DNA of 64,000 bases, taken from assembly GCA_018894105.1 (NCBI GenBank), contig CM032120.1, forward strand, positions 33,812,710-33,876,709, read 5' to 3'. Positions 25,779-37,198 of this stretch are shown one piece after another. How positions within the stretch are numbered: position 1 is the stretch's first letter; every line of letters starts with the position of its first letter. The notes under the pieces were generated by a model. It had not been told where the DNA came from. It did not search any database and worked only from the letters and a program-made list of their open reading frames with translations. The position numbers were made by a program, and so were the translations under genes. The DNA is from Jacaranda mimosifolia (Eukaryota > Streptophyta > Magnoliopsida > Lamiales > Bignoniaceae).

Positions 25779-26664
25779 TGTAATGCCCCAAACAATAATA
25801 AAAATTAATAATAACAAATTAATTTATTAACTCAAATAAGTAATGACAATTAGTGGACTATTATTCTTGAAATTATGGTTATAAGTTACAAGTGGAATAT
25901 GAAGGGGTATCCCTTAAGAATGAGGAAGATAGTGGGTATTTATCATGAAATGATGGGGGAATATAGAGTAATAACCTATTTATTCAAGTATATGTATAGG
26001 TGTATCTCATTTAAGAATGGAAAGAGTGGTGTATTATTGAGAGATAGTGGGAATTAATTTATAAGTTACAAAATTGCCCATATATATATATATATGTTGG
26101 GAATATGTGGAAACATACATATCTTATGAGTAGAAAATGTTAGAAGAGGAAGAGAAAGTATTGGAGAAAGAATTAGGAGAGGAAGATTCTTGAAGAGTGT
26201 TTTTACTTAGTTTTATAAGAATTTGAAAGGTGAGTGTTTTGCATATGTTTAAGGTTTGAAATGTTCACAATCCTTAATATGAGAATATGTTTTGCATAGC
26301 CATGTTGACTATAACACTTTGCTATATGATATGAAATCTATGTGATACAAATCTTTGAATATGCCAGCTCGAAACTAGTTTTGAATACTTTGTGAATTTT
26401 GATATGGCGGTGGTTTGTCCACCAATTTTGGGTGTTATAATCTCATGGTCATGTTAATTATAAGTTATTTTCACTATTTTTCATCTTAAATATATGTAAA
26501 ATGCTTCCTGGGCTTTCGAGCTCACTCTTTTTGTTGACATTTTCAGATATGGAGGAGAATTAGCAAGTTCAAAATATAAGGAGCAACTTTCAAGTTGTAG
26601 TCTTTTTATTGATTTAATTTATGTATAAAAATCCTATTTTATTTTATTAAGTTGGGGTGTGACA
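25779..26664 (+). repeat. 5' LTR of element 3
   Basis: The LTR is 886 bp with TG...CA ends. Its last 276 bp (from about 26389) match the 3' LTR remnant at 27428-27704 nearly base for base, including TTTGTCCACC and GTTGGGGTGTGACA. A (TA)n run lies around 26083-26096. Confidence 0.92.
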
Positions 26665-26667
26665 AAA

Positions 26668-26679
26668 TGGTATCAGAGC
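26668..26679 (+). other. Primer-binding site of element 3 (iMet-tRNA)
   Basis: TGGTATCAGAGC is a perfect match to the standard plant initiator Met-tRNA primer-binding site, three bases after the LTR end. Confidence 0.95.
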
Positions 26680-27216
26680 AATAGGTTAGACCTAAGTTGT
26701 TGCATTTGGAGATATGAATATTTGAACTATTATTGTTTTAGGTTAATCACCTAGCTATTTTTGTGTAGGTATGGAATCATCTCAATTTAGACCTTCTACC
26801 AAGACAGTTCTAGGACATCACAAAAATACATTTGAAGGCCACGAGTTCTTTAAATGAAGTGGGAAGTCCATCTAGAAAGGTTACCCCTTTATTATAAGAC
26901 AAGATGGTTGTAACATTTTATAGAATCATCATAAATTTGAAGAGAACGTGATCAAGGAGAGAATTTTGCATTTCGAAAGGAATTAGAAAAAGTTAATCAT
27001 GACAATGAAGAACTTAAGGAAACCTTTGTCTATGGCTCGTAAGGAACTCAAGCAAGTTATTAAGGAAACTTGACACAATTGTTATGAAATTCTTAATACT
27101 ATTGATGATCTAGTGGAGATCGCACTCGAATCCAGTAGTGAGTCAGTTTCTAGGCCACCTACTAAGTTTGTTGAGATTATTGGGATTGAGTTTGATTAGT
27201 TTATAAATGTCATTGG

Positions 27217-27427
27217 AGTTGAGGAGTTTCAAGTGGGAGAGCATGTTTTTCTCAAGATCTTCCCTACAAAAGGGGTGTTGAGATTTGGAATTCATGGAAA
27301 TTTAAGTTCTTGATTTGTGGAGCCATTTTAAATCTTCGAAAAAGTTGGAAAGCTTGCTTATAGACTTGCATTACCACTAGTGTTATCAGGAGTACATAAT
27401 GTGTTTTATGTTTCTATGATACGAAAG
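27217..27427 (+). pseudogene. Integrase C-terminal (GPY/F-type) relic of element 3
   Basis: The frame reads EEFQVGEHVFLKIFPTKGV, then after a stop the segment FEKVGKLAYRLALP and NVFYVSMIRK. This is the order seen at the end of Gypsy integrases: FxVGDxVFLKxSPxKGV, the GPY/F module, then the NVFHVSxLRKY box. It stops abruptly at the 3' LTR remnant. It carries an in-frame stop and is not expressed as a protein. Confidence 0.8.
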
Positions 27428-27709
27428 TTTGTGAATTTTGATATGGTGGTGGTTTGTCCACCGATTTTTGGGTGTTATAGTCTCATGGTCATGTTAATTA
27501 TAAGGTATTTTGAATATTTTGCATCTTAAATATATGTAAAATGCTTGCTGGGCTTTCAAACTCACTCTTTTTGTTGACATTTTCAGATATGAAGGAGAAT
27601 TAGCAAGGTCAAGAGATAAGGAGCAACTTTCAAGTTGTAGTCTTTTTATTGATTTAATTTATGTATAAAAATCCTACTTTATTTTATTAAGTTGGGGTGT
27701 GACAAAATT

Positions 27710-28152
27710 AAACATGCATTAATAGCGATATTAATTTAGGACAATCCATTAGATATATGTAACAAACTAAAAAGTCCTGCGGCCCTCCGTATTATTCTCT
27801 TACGGTTTTTCCTCCTAATCATCCATTCTTTAAGCTTTGGATTTTAGAACGTCTATTGCATGGATGCATGGGTACGGTCTTATCATACCTCCCACAATGG
27901 CACCTACTCATCATCAATCAACTCAACAGATTAAGAAAACCATTTAATATTCCATTTCACGAAAACCTTACAAAAAGAATAACAAATATTCCCACACTCT
28001 ATATCCTCTTCCAAAACATATATTCATTTGATAATCATCAACACTTAATTTTATAGCCAAATTAACCCGGCCTTAAATCCTTCTTAATTTCTCTTCTCTT
28101 TATCTCTCTCTCTCTCTCTACAAGTAAATATAGAACGAGAGAGATAGAGAGA
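27710..28152 (+). promoter_or_regulatory. Upstream region of the DUF3511 gene, with CT/GA-rich leader
   Basis: A pyrimidine-rich stretch (TTCTCTTCTC and (TC)n near 28085-28120) followed by GAGAGATAGAGAGA lies directly before the ATG at 28153, as is common in plant core promoters and 5' UTRs. Element 3 ends about 450 bp upstream, so the proximal promoter is short. No TATA box was assigned with confidence. Confidence 0.4.
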
Positions 28153-28410
28153 ATGGATGGGTTAGGGGCGCGGACGACGGGAAGAAGGGCAGACAGACCC
28201 GCCCGCGGCTCTCAAATTTCTACGCATAAAGATTTCAACCCAAAACCTGGGCCGATTTCACGGCAGTGGTACAGTGGTGGAGAGTTGAAGAGAAGGAAAA
28301 GGGTCGCCAAATACAAATTGTACTCTGTGGAAGGCAAGCTCAAGAATAGATTCAACAAAGGATTACGTTGGATCAAGAAAACATGTTCCAAAATTGTGCA
28401 TGGATTCTAG
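28153..28410 (+). CDS. DUF3511 domain protein, 85 residues
   Basis: An intronless frame with its ATG after a GA-rich leader, ending in TAG at 28408-28410. The C-terminal half (about residues 43-85) has the DUF3511 pattern: a basic LKRRKRVAKYKLYSVEGKLK, then NRFNKGLRWIKKTCSKIVHGF. The N-terminal half is variable and rich in Arg, Gly and Pro. DUF3511 proteins are small, basic, plant-specific proteins of unknown function. No signal peptide or membrane segment is visible. The protein is at the short end for the family but has the full domain. A decayed paralogue starts at 38220. Confidence 0.85.
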   Translation: MDGLGARTTGRRADRPARGSQISTHKDFNPKPGPISRQWYSGGELKRRKRVAKYKLYSVEGKLKNRFNKGLRWIKKTCSKIVHGF

Positions 28411-28609
28411 GCAAGGGTAAAATTGAGAAACTCTGCATGCGTGCATAAATAATCTCATCCGTCATGCCTTTTTTCTTTTCTTGTGGGTTTTATTTATGAT
28501 GATGGAATAAAAATCAAGGATTTTCCCTCCGTCTTTTTTTCTTTTTGCTTCTTGGTTTATTTGATGCAAGACCATAAGTTAATGACAATTTATTAAGTGT
28601 AAAGAAGTA

Positions 28610-29035
28610 GTCGGATTGGTTTTATTTCCATTTTCATTTCCAATTTCAGTAACATTTTTAAAAGTTGAAAAGTTAGTTATAGTGTTGAAGATGAAAATGA
28701 AATTATATTTGGATGTATCTGTTTGAAAATAATTATTAGAGTAAGTATATTTTAGGTGGTCTATAATTTTTTATATCTAAAAAGATGTGTTTTTTTTAAA
28801 TATATGTAATATTTTAATTGGTTTGAAATGATGATAAATATTTTATGTCAAATTAAATTTGAATTTGATTAATATAATAATAGGATGATATGATTAGTTT
28901 AGAAAAATAAATAAAATTGAAATAATTAGTATTTTCAATAAAAAATATAGATATTGGTTGATAGTTTCATATTTTTAAATAGTGGCGAAAATGAAACGAG
29001 CATTGAAAACAAAAATAAACCGGCTGTGAAATAAT
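28610..29035. mobile_element. Possible MITE in the DUF3511 downstream region
   Basis: The left end GGATTGGTTTTATTTCCATTTTCA and the right end TGAAAACAAAAATAAACCGGC are imperfect inverted repeats about 400 bp apart, with an AT-rich centre. No clear target duplication was found. The neighbouring DNA (28411-28609 and 29036-29301) is AT-rich without genes. Confidence 0.35.
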
Positions 29036-29301
29036 TGAGAGGAGTATTATAAATGTAGTAATCATAGGCTTTTTATTGCAAATACATATGATGCATTGTG
29101 TTTCTAGATCAATATATATATATATATATAATGATAGTTTTTATTGTACAACATGTCATGGAGTGCATTTTTCTTTATTTTAACTACCAAATACAGTATG
29201 ATATTAGTATATTAATTAACATTTATATATAATTAATTACACATCAAGGTATCAAAAGAAAATAGTTAGACAAATTAATGCAACATTTTTTTAGAATTGG
29301 A

Positions 29302-30075
29302 TGTAGACATATTAATTTTCAGTCAATTAAAAAATGACAATTGGAAATAATATACTAGTTATTGATTTAAAGTTTTTATTCAATTCCAAAAGACAAATAG
29401 TTAATTTTAATTAATACTCTAACATTTATTTTGTCCGTAAAATCATATATCAACAAGTGTTAAGGTGAAGTATCTCTTAATATTTAATATTAACTTTAAT
29501 ATATTCATCAAAGAGATAACTATCAAAGAAGTTCAAACCATTTGGAAGTCTCGTACTAGACACCTATATAAAGTGATGATCAAAGCTCATTCAAGACACA
29601 CAATAACACAAGAACAACTCAAGTCATAGCAAAAAAGAAAGACCTTGAAGGATTCAAGAATTCTCTCAATTAAATTCAAGGGGATCCATTGCACAGGTCA
29701 TCAAATTACGGCATTTGATTTGAGATTACAGTGCAAAGTCTTCGAATTGGTATTATTTTTTCAAATCAAATTCAAGGAGATCCACAATGCTCAAGGCGTT
29801 AATCATGAAGCTCATCAAATTTCAGCATTTGATTCGAAATTACAGCACGAAGCCCTTGAATTGGTACTATTTTTTCAAATTAAATTTAAAAAATCCACAG
29901 TATTCAAGACATTTATCGAGGAACTCATCAAAGTTCATAATCATTTTTCGAATGGAAGAATTAGAGGATTAGAGGGATCGTATCCACATTATAAATTTCA
30001 ATAAATTTCACATTTATTTGTACTTTTTTTTTTTGTCTTGTAATTTCATTTTGCAAACACAAATTTTGCATTATA
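29302..30075 (+). repeat. 5' LTR of element 4
   Basis: The 774-bp LTR aligns with 32895-33744 through TACTAGTTATTGAT, ATCAAAGAGATAACT, CCTATATAAA (a good TATA-like signal near 29563) and repeated blocks of the form TCAAATTCAAGGAGATCCA. It is about 76 bp shorter than its partner because of small deletions. The frame at 29645-30004 is not conserved in the other LTR. Confidence 0.88.
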
Positions 30076-30761
30076 AATTTTTGGCAAGCCAAATGGGACC
30101 ATCTATACCTCTCATCTTTTCTTTTTATTAAAATTGAAGTATCAAATGGACGCCTACAAGATCGCAGCACTAAAAATTACTGCCGCATGTTCCTCAAGTG
30201 CTGGAGCAAAAAATGTAGGCTTCATCACAAGAAGTTGCAATCATTTTCGAAGGTAGCTCCTTAGCTTGTCGTGAAGAAGGTGGTATTGCATCTTATTGAT
30301 ATGAATGAATATGGTGGAGACTCAAAGGAAAAATCCGCATCATCTACTCCTTGCTCTACATTAAATTCTCATGCATGGCATTGGTGATAGTGACAAGTGC
30401 TACAACTTTGGAGGAATAAATTGCAAATTTGACGACTTCCATTGAATGACTCGTGAAGCATGTCCAAGAGCAAAACTCTCTAGTCTCCAAGTTGATAAAC
30501 AAAGTGGACAGTGATAATGCCAGTTACATAGTAGGGAAATAAGTTGCGGCTCATGACGAAGGCAAAATATCTGCAAAGAGATAGTTAGCCAAAACTGAAG
30601 AGATTGTAACAAAAAAACTATAAGTTTCCACAAATAGACTAATCCCATCAACCAACTAAAGAAGTTTATTATAGGGAATATCAAAGATAAGCTTGAGGGA
30701 AGTTCTAGACTTACTCCAAGCCATATACCCAAAGGAATGACAACTTAAAGATGTTGATTAG

Positions 30762-31100
30762 TACTATCCCTCTAAGTTTCAACAATTCAATGGCAAAGGC
30801 AATCTAAAGCAGCACGTGGCTCATTTCATCGAGACTTATAATAATGTTGGGACATATGGAGCTCATCTAGTAAAGCAATTTGTTTGATCATTAAAGGGCA
30901 ACACATTTGATTGGTATATTGATTTGGAGGTAAGCTCAATCAATAGCTAGGGGCAATTGGAGCAAGAATTTCTCAATCACTTCTACAACACTCGAAGGAT
31001 GGTTAGTATGGTTGAACTCACCAATTCTCACCAATGGAAAGAAAAGCCAGTCATTAACTACATTAATTACTAAAAAAATTTAAGTCTTAACTACAAAGAT
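30762..31100 (+). pseudogene. Broken retrotransposon gag of element 4
   Basis: The frame reads YPSKFQQFNGKGNLKQHVAHF, later KGNTFDWYIDL, then LEQEFLNHFYNTRRMVSMVEL. This is the conserved core of gag in many plant Gypsy elements (fold around FDGxGNPxxHVxxF and NRFYSTRRxVSMxEL). Three in-frame stops (TGA, TAG, TAA) interrupt the 113 codons, so it is dead. The usual zinc-knuckle and pol regions do not follow. Confidence 0.85.
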
Positions 31101-31379
31101 TAATTATTGGAGGCTTCAGCCATTAAGATGTGTATCTAAAGAATGCATTGGAGTTTTTGTTATATACTTCAAGGAATCAAACAAAAAACTTTTAAAGATT
31201 TGGCAACTCGTGCACATAATATTGAAATAAACATGAATTTTGACAGATAAGAACACTCAAGTAATACCTATGATGATGAAGATGTTGGAAGCAATTAACT
31301 TTCATCTTCAAATCACAAGTGTTCCTTAATAAGAGTCTAAACTGTCAATAATGTTCCTAAATAAGAGCATAAATTATTT

Positions 31380-31880
31380 AAAAATTCTCAAGTCTCCAAG
31401 TATCCAAATCCAAAACTCCAAACTCCAAATCTCCAAATCTAGAACCTAAGTCTATAGGTCTTCAAACTCAAGACTCAACTCTTAAGTCTCTCTCTAAATC
31501 CACAACTCAGATCTCCAAATATTCAAATCAAGACTCAAGTCTCCAAGTCCAAGAATCAATCTCTAAATTTAAGACTCAAGTCTCCAAAGCTTCAAGTCCA
31601 AGACTTAAGTCTCTAAGTTTCTAAATCCAAAACTCAAGTCTCCATGTCATCAAGTGAATGCTCAAGTCTTCAAGTCCAAAATCAAGTCCCCAAGTCTCTA
31701 AATCCACAGCTTAGGTTTTCAAGTATTCAAGTCAAAACTCAAGTCTTTAAGTTTTCAAGTCCAAGAATCAAGTCTCCAAATTTAAGACTCAAATCCAAAT
31801 CCAAAACTGAAGCCTCCAAGTCTCTAAGTCCAAGACTCAAGTCTCCAAGTCTTCAAATGTAAGACTCACGTCTCTAAATT
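31380..31880 (+). repeat. Degenerate tandem array of CAAGTCTCCAAGTCCAA-like units
   Basis: About 500 bp is made of variants of CTCAAGTCTCCAAGTCCAAGA, repeating every 15-35 bp. The frame at 31644-31862 is just the translation of this array (Ser/Lys/Pro-rich) and is not a gene. The array sits between gag and the 3' LTR of element 4. Two ~90-bp blocks after it (about 31890-32090) also repeat GTTCCTTGATAAGAGT...GTCAATAATGCT. Confidence 0.88.
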
Positions 31881-32894
31881 CTAAGTGTTCCTTGATAAGA
31901 GTTTAAATTGTCAATAATGCTTCTAGATATGAACATAAACTCTCTGAAATCTTTAAATTAATGTCTTCCCATGTGCTTTTTGATAAGAGTTAAAACTGTC
32001 AATAATGCTCCAAGGTACGAGCATAAACTATTTAAAATCTTTAAGTTAAAGTCTCCCCATGTACTCCTTGATAAAAGTGTAAACTCTCTATAAAGTGAAA
32101 CTTAAGTAGAATACTTGACATAAATATAAATTGTCAACCAAATTCAAGTGGACACAAGTATAGAATCTCTACCCTAAATTAAGTTTGCTCCTTGGTGCAT
32201 GAGCCTAAACTGGATGTTACTCCTAACCAGCACGAGTATAAACTATGAAAGATACCCATCAAAGAGCTCCAGTCTTTGTAACTTGGAGGCAAAATTCAAA
32301 TACTTCTAGAGGTTGGAATGCTACAATGTAGCTTCTCTGCAATAACAATGACAAAAAATGATTCATCATACTCCTTAATACGTGATAGAAGAGATGTATT
32401 GATGCTCCCACAAGGATTACGAGACAACTTTAGCTTAACAAGTCTCTTTTGAGATGATCTTAAAGGGGATTGTTCATGTTAGATTAAGCTTTTGAACCAA
32501 AAGCCAGTTCAATCAGAAATAGATACACCATTAGAATCCTTCATAAGAGTATAATATTCTACAAATAAATGTTTGCAATTTAGTGGTAGAGAAGGTTGGT
32601 AGGTGTCAGCACCCAACAGTTGCTTGGCAGATGGTACAACTTTATCATAAAAATTTCCATGTATTGGTAATCCATAAAGTCCATGAAGATCCCGTAAAGA
32701 GATTTGTAGTTCTCAATGGTAGTGTGGCGTGTGTTTTTAGAAGGGCCCATAGATCAAGGAATGCTTAGAAGACGTTCTTGTTGCAAACGTATGTGAAAAA
32801 AAGAGAGAAAAGGAAAAATTCTCGAATATTTCAAGCCTCGCCTCTTTCGTGGATGATCAACACATCCTATACCAAGTCTTAAAGTGGGAGAATT

Positions 32895-33744
32895 TGTAGA
32901 CATATTAATTCTTAGCTAATTAAAAAATGACACTTGGTAATAATATACTAGTTATTGATGTAAAATTTCTATTTATATCTTAAAATTTATTAAATTCAAT
33001 TCTAAAACATAAATAGGTAATTTTAATTAATACTCTAGTATTTATTTTGTGCGGAAATTAGATATCAACAAGTGTCAAGGTGTAGCATCACAGTCAATCA
33101 AATTAAGTCTTGTAGCTCAGCAATCTCACACTAACCAAGTCGTGCAAGTAGCATATTTTAGTACATGGATCAAAAAAAGGTATTTAATATTATCTCTTTA
33201 TATTTGATACTATATTTTAATATATGCATCAAAGAGATAACTGTTAAAGAAGTTTAACCTATTTAGGAGCCTCTTACTAGATACCTATATAAAAGGATGA
33301 TCAAAGCTCATTCAAGAGAGATCTTGAAGGAGTTCCAATATTTTCTCAACCAAATTCAAGGAGATTCACGGCGTTCAGGGTGGTCATTGTAGAGGTCATC
33401 AAATTACGGCATTCCATTCAAAATTACAATGCGAAACCCTCAAATTGGCGTTATTTTCCCAAATAAAATCTAAAGAGATCCACAACGTTTAAGGTGTTCA
33501 TCATAGAGCTCATTAAATCTCTGTGTTTGATTTGAAATTACGACGCGAAATGTTATTTTTCAAATCAAATTCAAAGAAATTCACGATGTTCAAGACATTT
33601 ATCGCTGAGCTGATCAAAATTGAAAGAATTAGAAAATGAGATTAGGAATTGTATCCACATCAAAAATTTAAATAAATTTCATTTTTATTATATAAATTTT
33701 CTTATTTTACAATTTTATTTTGCAGACATGAAATTTGCGTTACA
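32895..33744 (+). repeat. 3' LTR of element 4
   Basis: The LTR is 850 bp and directly preceded by the polypurine tract GTGGGAGAATT. It has the same order of motifs as the 5' LTR and ends TTGCGTTACA. Confidence 0.88.
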
Positions 33745-33882
33745 CTGAAATTTAAAAGAGTTCTTCATCAAGCTAGTTTCATATATATTCCATTTGGACT
33801 TCATCCGATAATTGTTAAATGTGTTATTTTGTGGAAGCTTTAATTGAGAAAACAGATCAAATTCGAGTTTTACAAATACTAT

Positions 33883-34658
33883 TTCATTCTTTAACCATGC
33901 ACTTTTTGATTTGAGCGGGTCGAACTTTAATTAAATTAGTTATATTAAACAAAAAATTTAGATATTTAAATTTGATTTATTATGTGCAGCGGAACGAATT
34001 GAAACAACTCTTTTTAGTAATTAATTTTAAATCAAATATCAAATAATTTGATTAATTTTTCTCTACTTATTAAGACTTGTGCACATACATATATGTTTTA
34101 TAATATTTGCAAAGATAAATTGGCTGACCTAAAAATATTTAGTAGAAGTTGGTGCTAGGGGTGTAAACGGATATTAAATGGATCGGATACACTGTTTTCA
34201 TATTCGTATCCGTTTAACTTTTCGAATATTCGGATACGGATATGGATTTGACGGATATTTAAAAATGATATTCATTCTTTAACCATGCACTTTTTGATTT
34301 GAGCGGGTCGAACTTTAATTAAATTAGTTATATTAAACAAAAAATTTAGATACTTAAATTTGATTTATTATGCGCAGCGGAACGAATTGAAACAACCCTT
34401 TTTAGTAATTAATTTTAAGTCAAATATCAAATAATTTGATTAATTTTTCTCTACTTATTAAGACTTGTGCACATACATATATGTTTTATAATATTTGCAG
34501 AGATAAATTGGCTGACCTAAAAATATTTAGTAGAAGTTGGTGCTAGGGGTGTAAACGGATATTAAATGAATCGGATACACTATTTCCATATTCATATCCG
34601 TTTAACTTTTTGAATATTCGGATACGGATACGGATTTGAAGGATATTTAAAAATGATA
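33883..34658. repeat. Tandem segmental duplication, 388-bp period
   Basis: Unit 1 (33883-34270) and unit 2 (34271-34658) are nearly identical, with few differences by eye. Each contains flanking DNA plus the first ~115 bp of the hAT-type MITE. The junction shares TTCA microhomology. The duplication therefore postdates the MITE insertion, and unit 1 contains only a truncated MITE end. Confidence 0.93.
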
Positions 34659-35350
34659 TTCAAATTCGTATCCGTCGAATATCGATCAGATTCGGACATA
34701 TCCGTATTCGATTATAGTTATTCAAATACATTCATATTTTATTAAACTTATCCGTATTCAAATTATTCGATGATAATTATTTAGATATTCATTTATGAAT
34801 ATTCAAATATGTGAATCTAAGAACCTATAACAAATATATATTTTAATTAATAGAAAGAACTATATAATTTCATTAAAATGAAAACAATCAAATAAATAAT
34901 ATATTTTTTAATTAATAATTGACTTTATAATGGATTATTAGTACTTATTAATAATAATAATGGTATTTAAGTATATTAATTATAAAGTCAACCAACAATA
35001 ACTATGTTGATTAACTTTATTTTTCAATTTTTTCTCTATATTACAATAATTTTTTAAATTTATTCTTTTTTTCTTCCCAATTCTTCAATTATAACTTATA
35101 TATATATATATATATGGATTATGAGATTTTTATTGAAAAATATAAATAATATATTATTTAATAAATATATATTCGGATCGGATATTAAACGGATCATATA
35201 CGCATTTACCATATTCGTATCCATTTATAATCGAATATCTACTAATCGAATACAGATAATATCCGTTTTAAACGGATGCAGATAAATTTTGTATAAATGG
35301 ATACGAATGCGAACGGTAAACAAATTTTTGAATATCCATTTACAGCCCTA
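34544..35350. mobile_element. hAT-type MITE with perfect 8-bp target duplication
   Basis: The element starts TAGGGGTGTAAACGGATA and ends TATCCATTTACAGCCCTA, an imperfect inverted pair. It is flanked by GTTGGTGC at 34536-34543 and 35351-35358, a perfect 8-bp duplication as made by hAT transposases. Subterminal regions are packed with CGGATAC/GTATCCG motifs in both orientations, as in transposase-binding subterminal repeats. The centre is AT-rich with a (TA)n run near 35097-35114. There is no coding capacity. A truncated copy of its left end begins at 34156. Confidence 0.9.
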
Positions 35351-35396
35351 GTTGGTGCTACGTACTACCACATATCCTAAAAAACTTTTATGATAT

Positions 35397-37198
35397 GATT
35401 GGTATGCAGGAATGTGACAGAAATGAAATGGGCATTCCCAACTCTATTCCAAAATCTAATATTGCTATACTTTGGAGATAGAAATCCCCATTTCCTATAC
35501 ATGGCAACGTGGCGAGTTTGGCCAGACCTGGAACCCACCCAGCATGACAATTGTTGTAACCAAAACCCCCCGTCACACCTTTCATTTGGTCCCGCCCCAC
35601 CTCGTCTCCCGTTTGGCTCCAAACCCGATGGGTCTAACCCGTTTAACCAGGGTTTTTTTCCCCCACTTGATTCACTCATTACAATAAGAAATCTAACCAA
35701 AATTAGTTCATGGAATGCGAAACTCAGATGAAGATTCCATAAAAAGAGTCCAAAGTTTTTAAGTTTTAACTAAAATTATATTTATATATTAATACATTTA
35801 ATTATTTATTATTAAACGGGGCGAGTTTAGTAAAACCCGTAACCCACCTTTGACCCCACCGGGTCTTGAATATTTGGACTCGGTACCCGCCCCATTCGGG
35901 GCGGGGCCCCAAATTACCCGAACTCATTGCCATGCCTACAATTTCCATAGGAATCCCATTCCCAAAGGTATGGGTTTAGCTATTTTCTCTCCCCCCATGG
36001 GTTTAGATATCCCAATCCATTGGGAATAAATCTATATTTTTCTTTCACAAAATTACCCTCCAAATTTAACAAAAGACTTTTATTTTTGTTTAAAAAAAAA
36101 ACCTTCAATTTGTAAATATCTGATATTATGTTCTAACTTATTTGATTGTTACATGTTTTGATTTAATTATATATTTTACTCATATATTTTTTATTAAAAT
36201 TAATAAAAATATTAAATTATTATAAAGTATTAAAAAAATAAAAATAAAAAATAAAAAAATAAGAACAATTATGCATCTTTCAATTTTCACAATATAAAAA
36301 ATAAAAGCATCATCAACTTGGTCGATGCCTAATAAAAAATTATCTATATATCATTTAAAAACATTAATTATACATACATCTCTTCCAATGATTAAAAAAT
36401 ATATATAATCAATAAATGAAGAGTCGTGGATTATATTAATGACACTTCAGATTAAACTTGTTAAAAAGTGCAATAAAGGTGTTCTTACCTTATCAGAAAA
36501 AAATTAACCACTTTAGTTATAAAATATTTTATAATTTTTTAATAATATTTTATCAAAAAGATAAAAGAGCTTGCAAAGTTATAATTATAGAAAGAAAATT
36601 TTAACGGAATTGTATTTATACTTTTTTTATGTTATGATGAGATATAAAATGCATATATTTATTAATATAATTTGAATAACATTAAAAGTAATATTAAAAC
36701 TACATAATTATAGACTTATCCCACAAATATTTTTTATAATAATATATAAAAAATATTTATTAATATTTTTTTACAAATGGGTCGTTTGGTCATTTAAAAA
36801 ATTTTATTACATTCCTGCCCAGTTATTTTTAATACCAATCTTGAGAATAAAATCAATTCCATTCATTTTTTATTCGTAGAACATATCAAGCATATGATTA
36901 GTTATACCAGCACCATTCCTTTTCCGCAGTCCATTTTATTCCTAAAGTCATCTCATTCCCATCTAATTCCATTCATGCATACCAATCACCACCTAAAAAA
37001 TTTGTTCCATTCCAATTGGTCATTCCTATTTACCAATCATTAGAATGAAATTAAAAAGCGAATGGAGATTCTATTCCTTTTTCATTCCTTGTACATACTA
37101 ATCATAAGATAAACTATACTAATACCATTCCATTCCCAACTTCGTTCCATTCCTAAAGTCATCTCATTCCCATCTAATTCCATTCCTGCATACCAATC
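35397..37198. mobile_element. DNA transposon-like element with perfect 18-bp inverted ends
   Basis: GATTGGTATGCAGGAATG at 35397-35414 is the exact reverse complement of 37181-37198. The interior is AT-rich and contains scattered ATTCC/GGAAT motifs, a nested GC-rich element (35502-35937), and a direct repeat of the right end (36938-36998 versus 37149-37207). No transposase frame is visible. No clear target duplication was found next to the 18-bp ends, so the superfamily is unassigned and the true ends may be a few bases further out. Confidence 0.7.
35502..35937. mobile_element. Nested GC-rich MITE-like insert
   Basis: A GC-rich island in AT-rich DNA. It starts TGGCAACGTGGCGAGTT and ends GAACTCATTGCCA, giving inverted TGGCAA ends. 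Inside are repeated CCCGCCCC, ACCCG and GGGGCGGGGCCCC motifs. Outer octamers (CCTATACA and TGCCTACA) match only in their last four bases. Overlapping frames on both strands here (35377-35731) come from composition and match no protein. Confidence 0.5.

Larger units (their letters stand above)
25779..27704 (+). mobile_element. Internally deleted Ty3/Gypsy element (element 3)
   Basis: A 5' LTR (25779-26664, TGTAATGCCCC...GGGGTGTGACA) is followed by a primer-binding site, about 750 bp of interior, and a 3' LTR reduced to its last 277 bp (27428-27704). The target duplication AAATT (25774-25778 and 27705-27709) is perfect, so the outer ends are original. The middle, meaning most of gag-pol and the first two thirds of the 3' LTR, has been lost in one or more deletions. 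What remains of the interior is a gag-side stretch joined to the integrase C-terminal end. Confidence 0.92.
29302..33744 (+). mobile_element. Non-autonomous gag-only LTR retrotransposon (element 4)
   Basis: Two LTRs (29302-30075 and 32895-33744) both start TGTAGACATATTAATT and end GC(A/G)TTA(T/C)A. The 2.8-kb interior holds a broken Gypsy-type gag, a tandem array, and AAAGTGGGAGAATT (a polypurine tract) just before the right LTR, which puts the element on the + strand. Flanking pentamers TTGGA and CTGAA differ by two transitions and may be a decayed target duplication. No protease, reverse transcriptase or integrase could be read. This layout fits gag-only terminal-repeat elements related to the Tat/Ogre-type lineage. 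Confidence 0.85.

Noticed and set aside
31644..31862. Ser/Lys/Pro-rich 72-codon frame
   Set aside because: Purely the translation of the CAAGTCTCCAAGTCC tandem array in element 4.
35377..35731. Overlapping frames of 70-110 codons on both strands
   Set aside because: They arise from a GC-rich MITE-like insert with few stop codons; none resembles a protein, and the insert has inverted ends.
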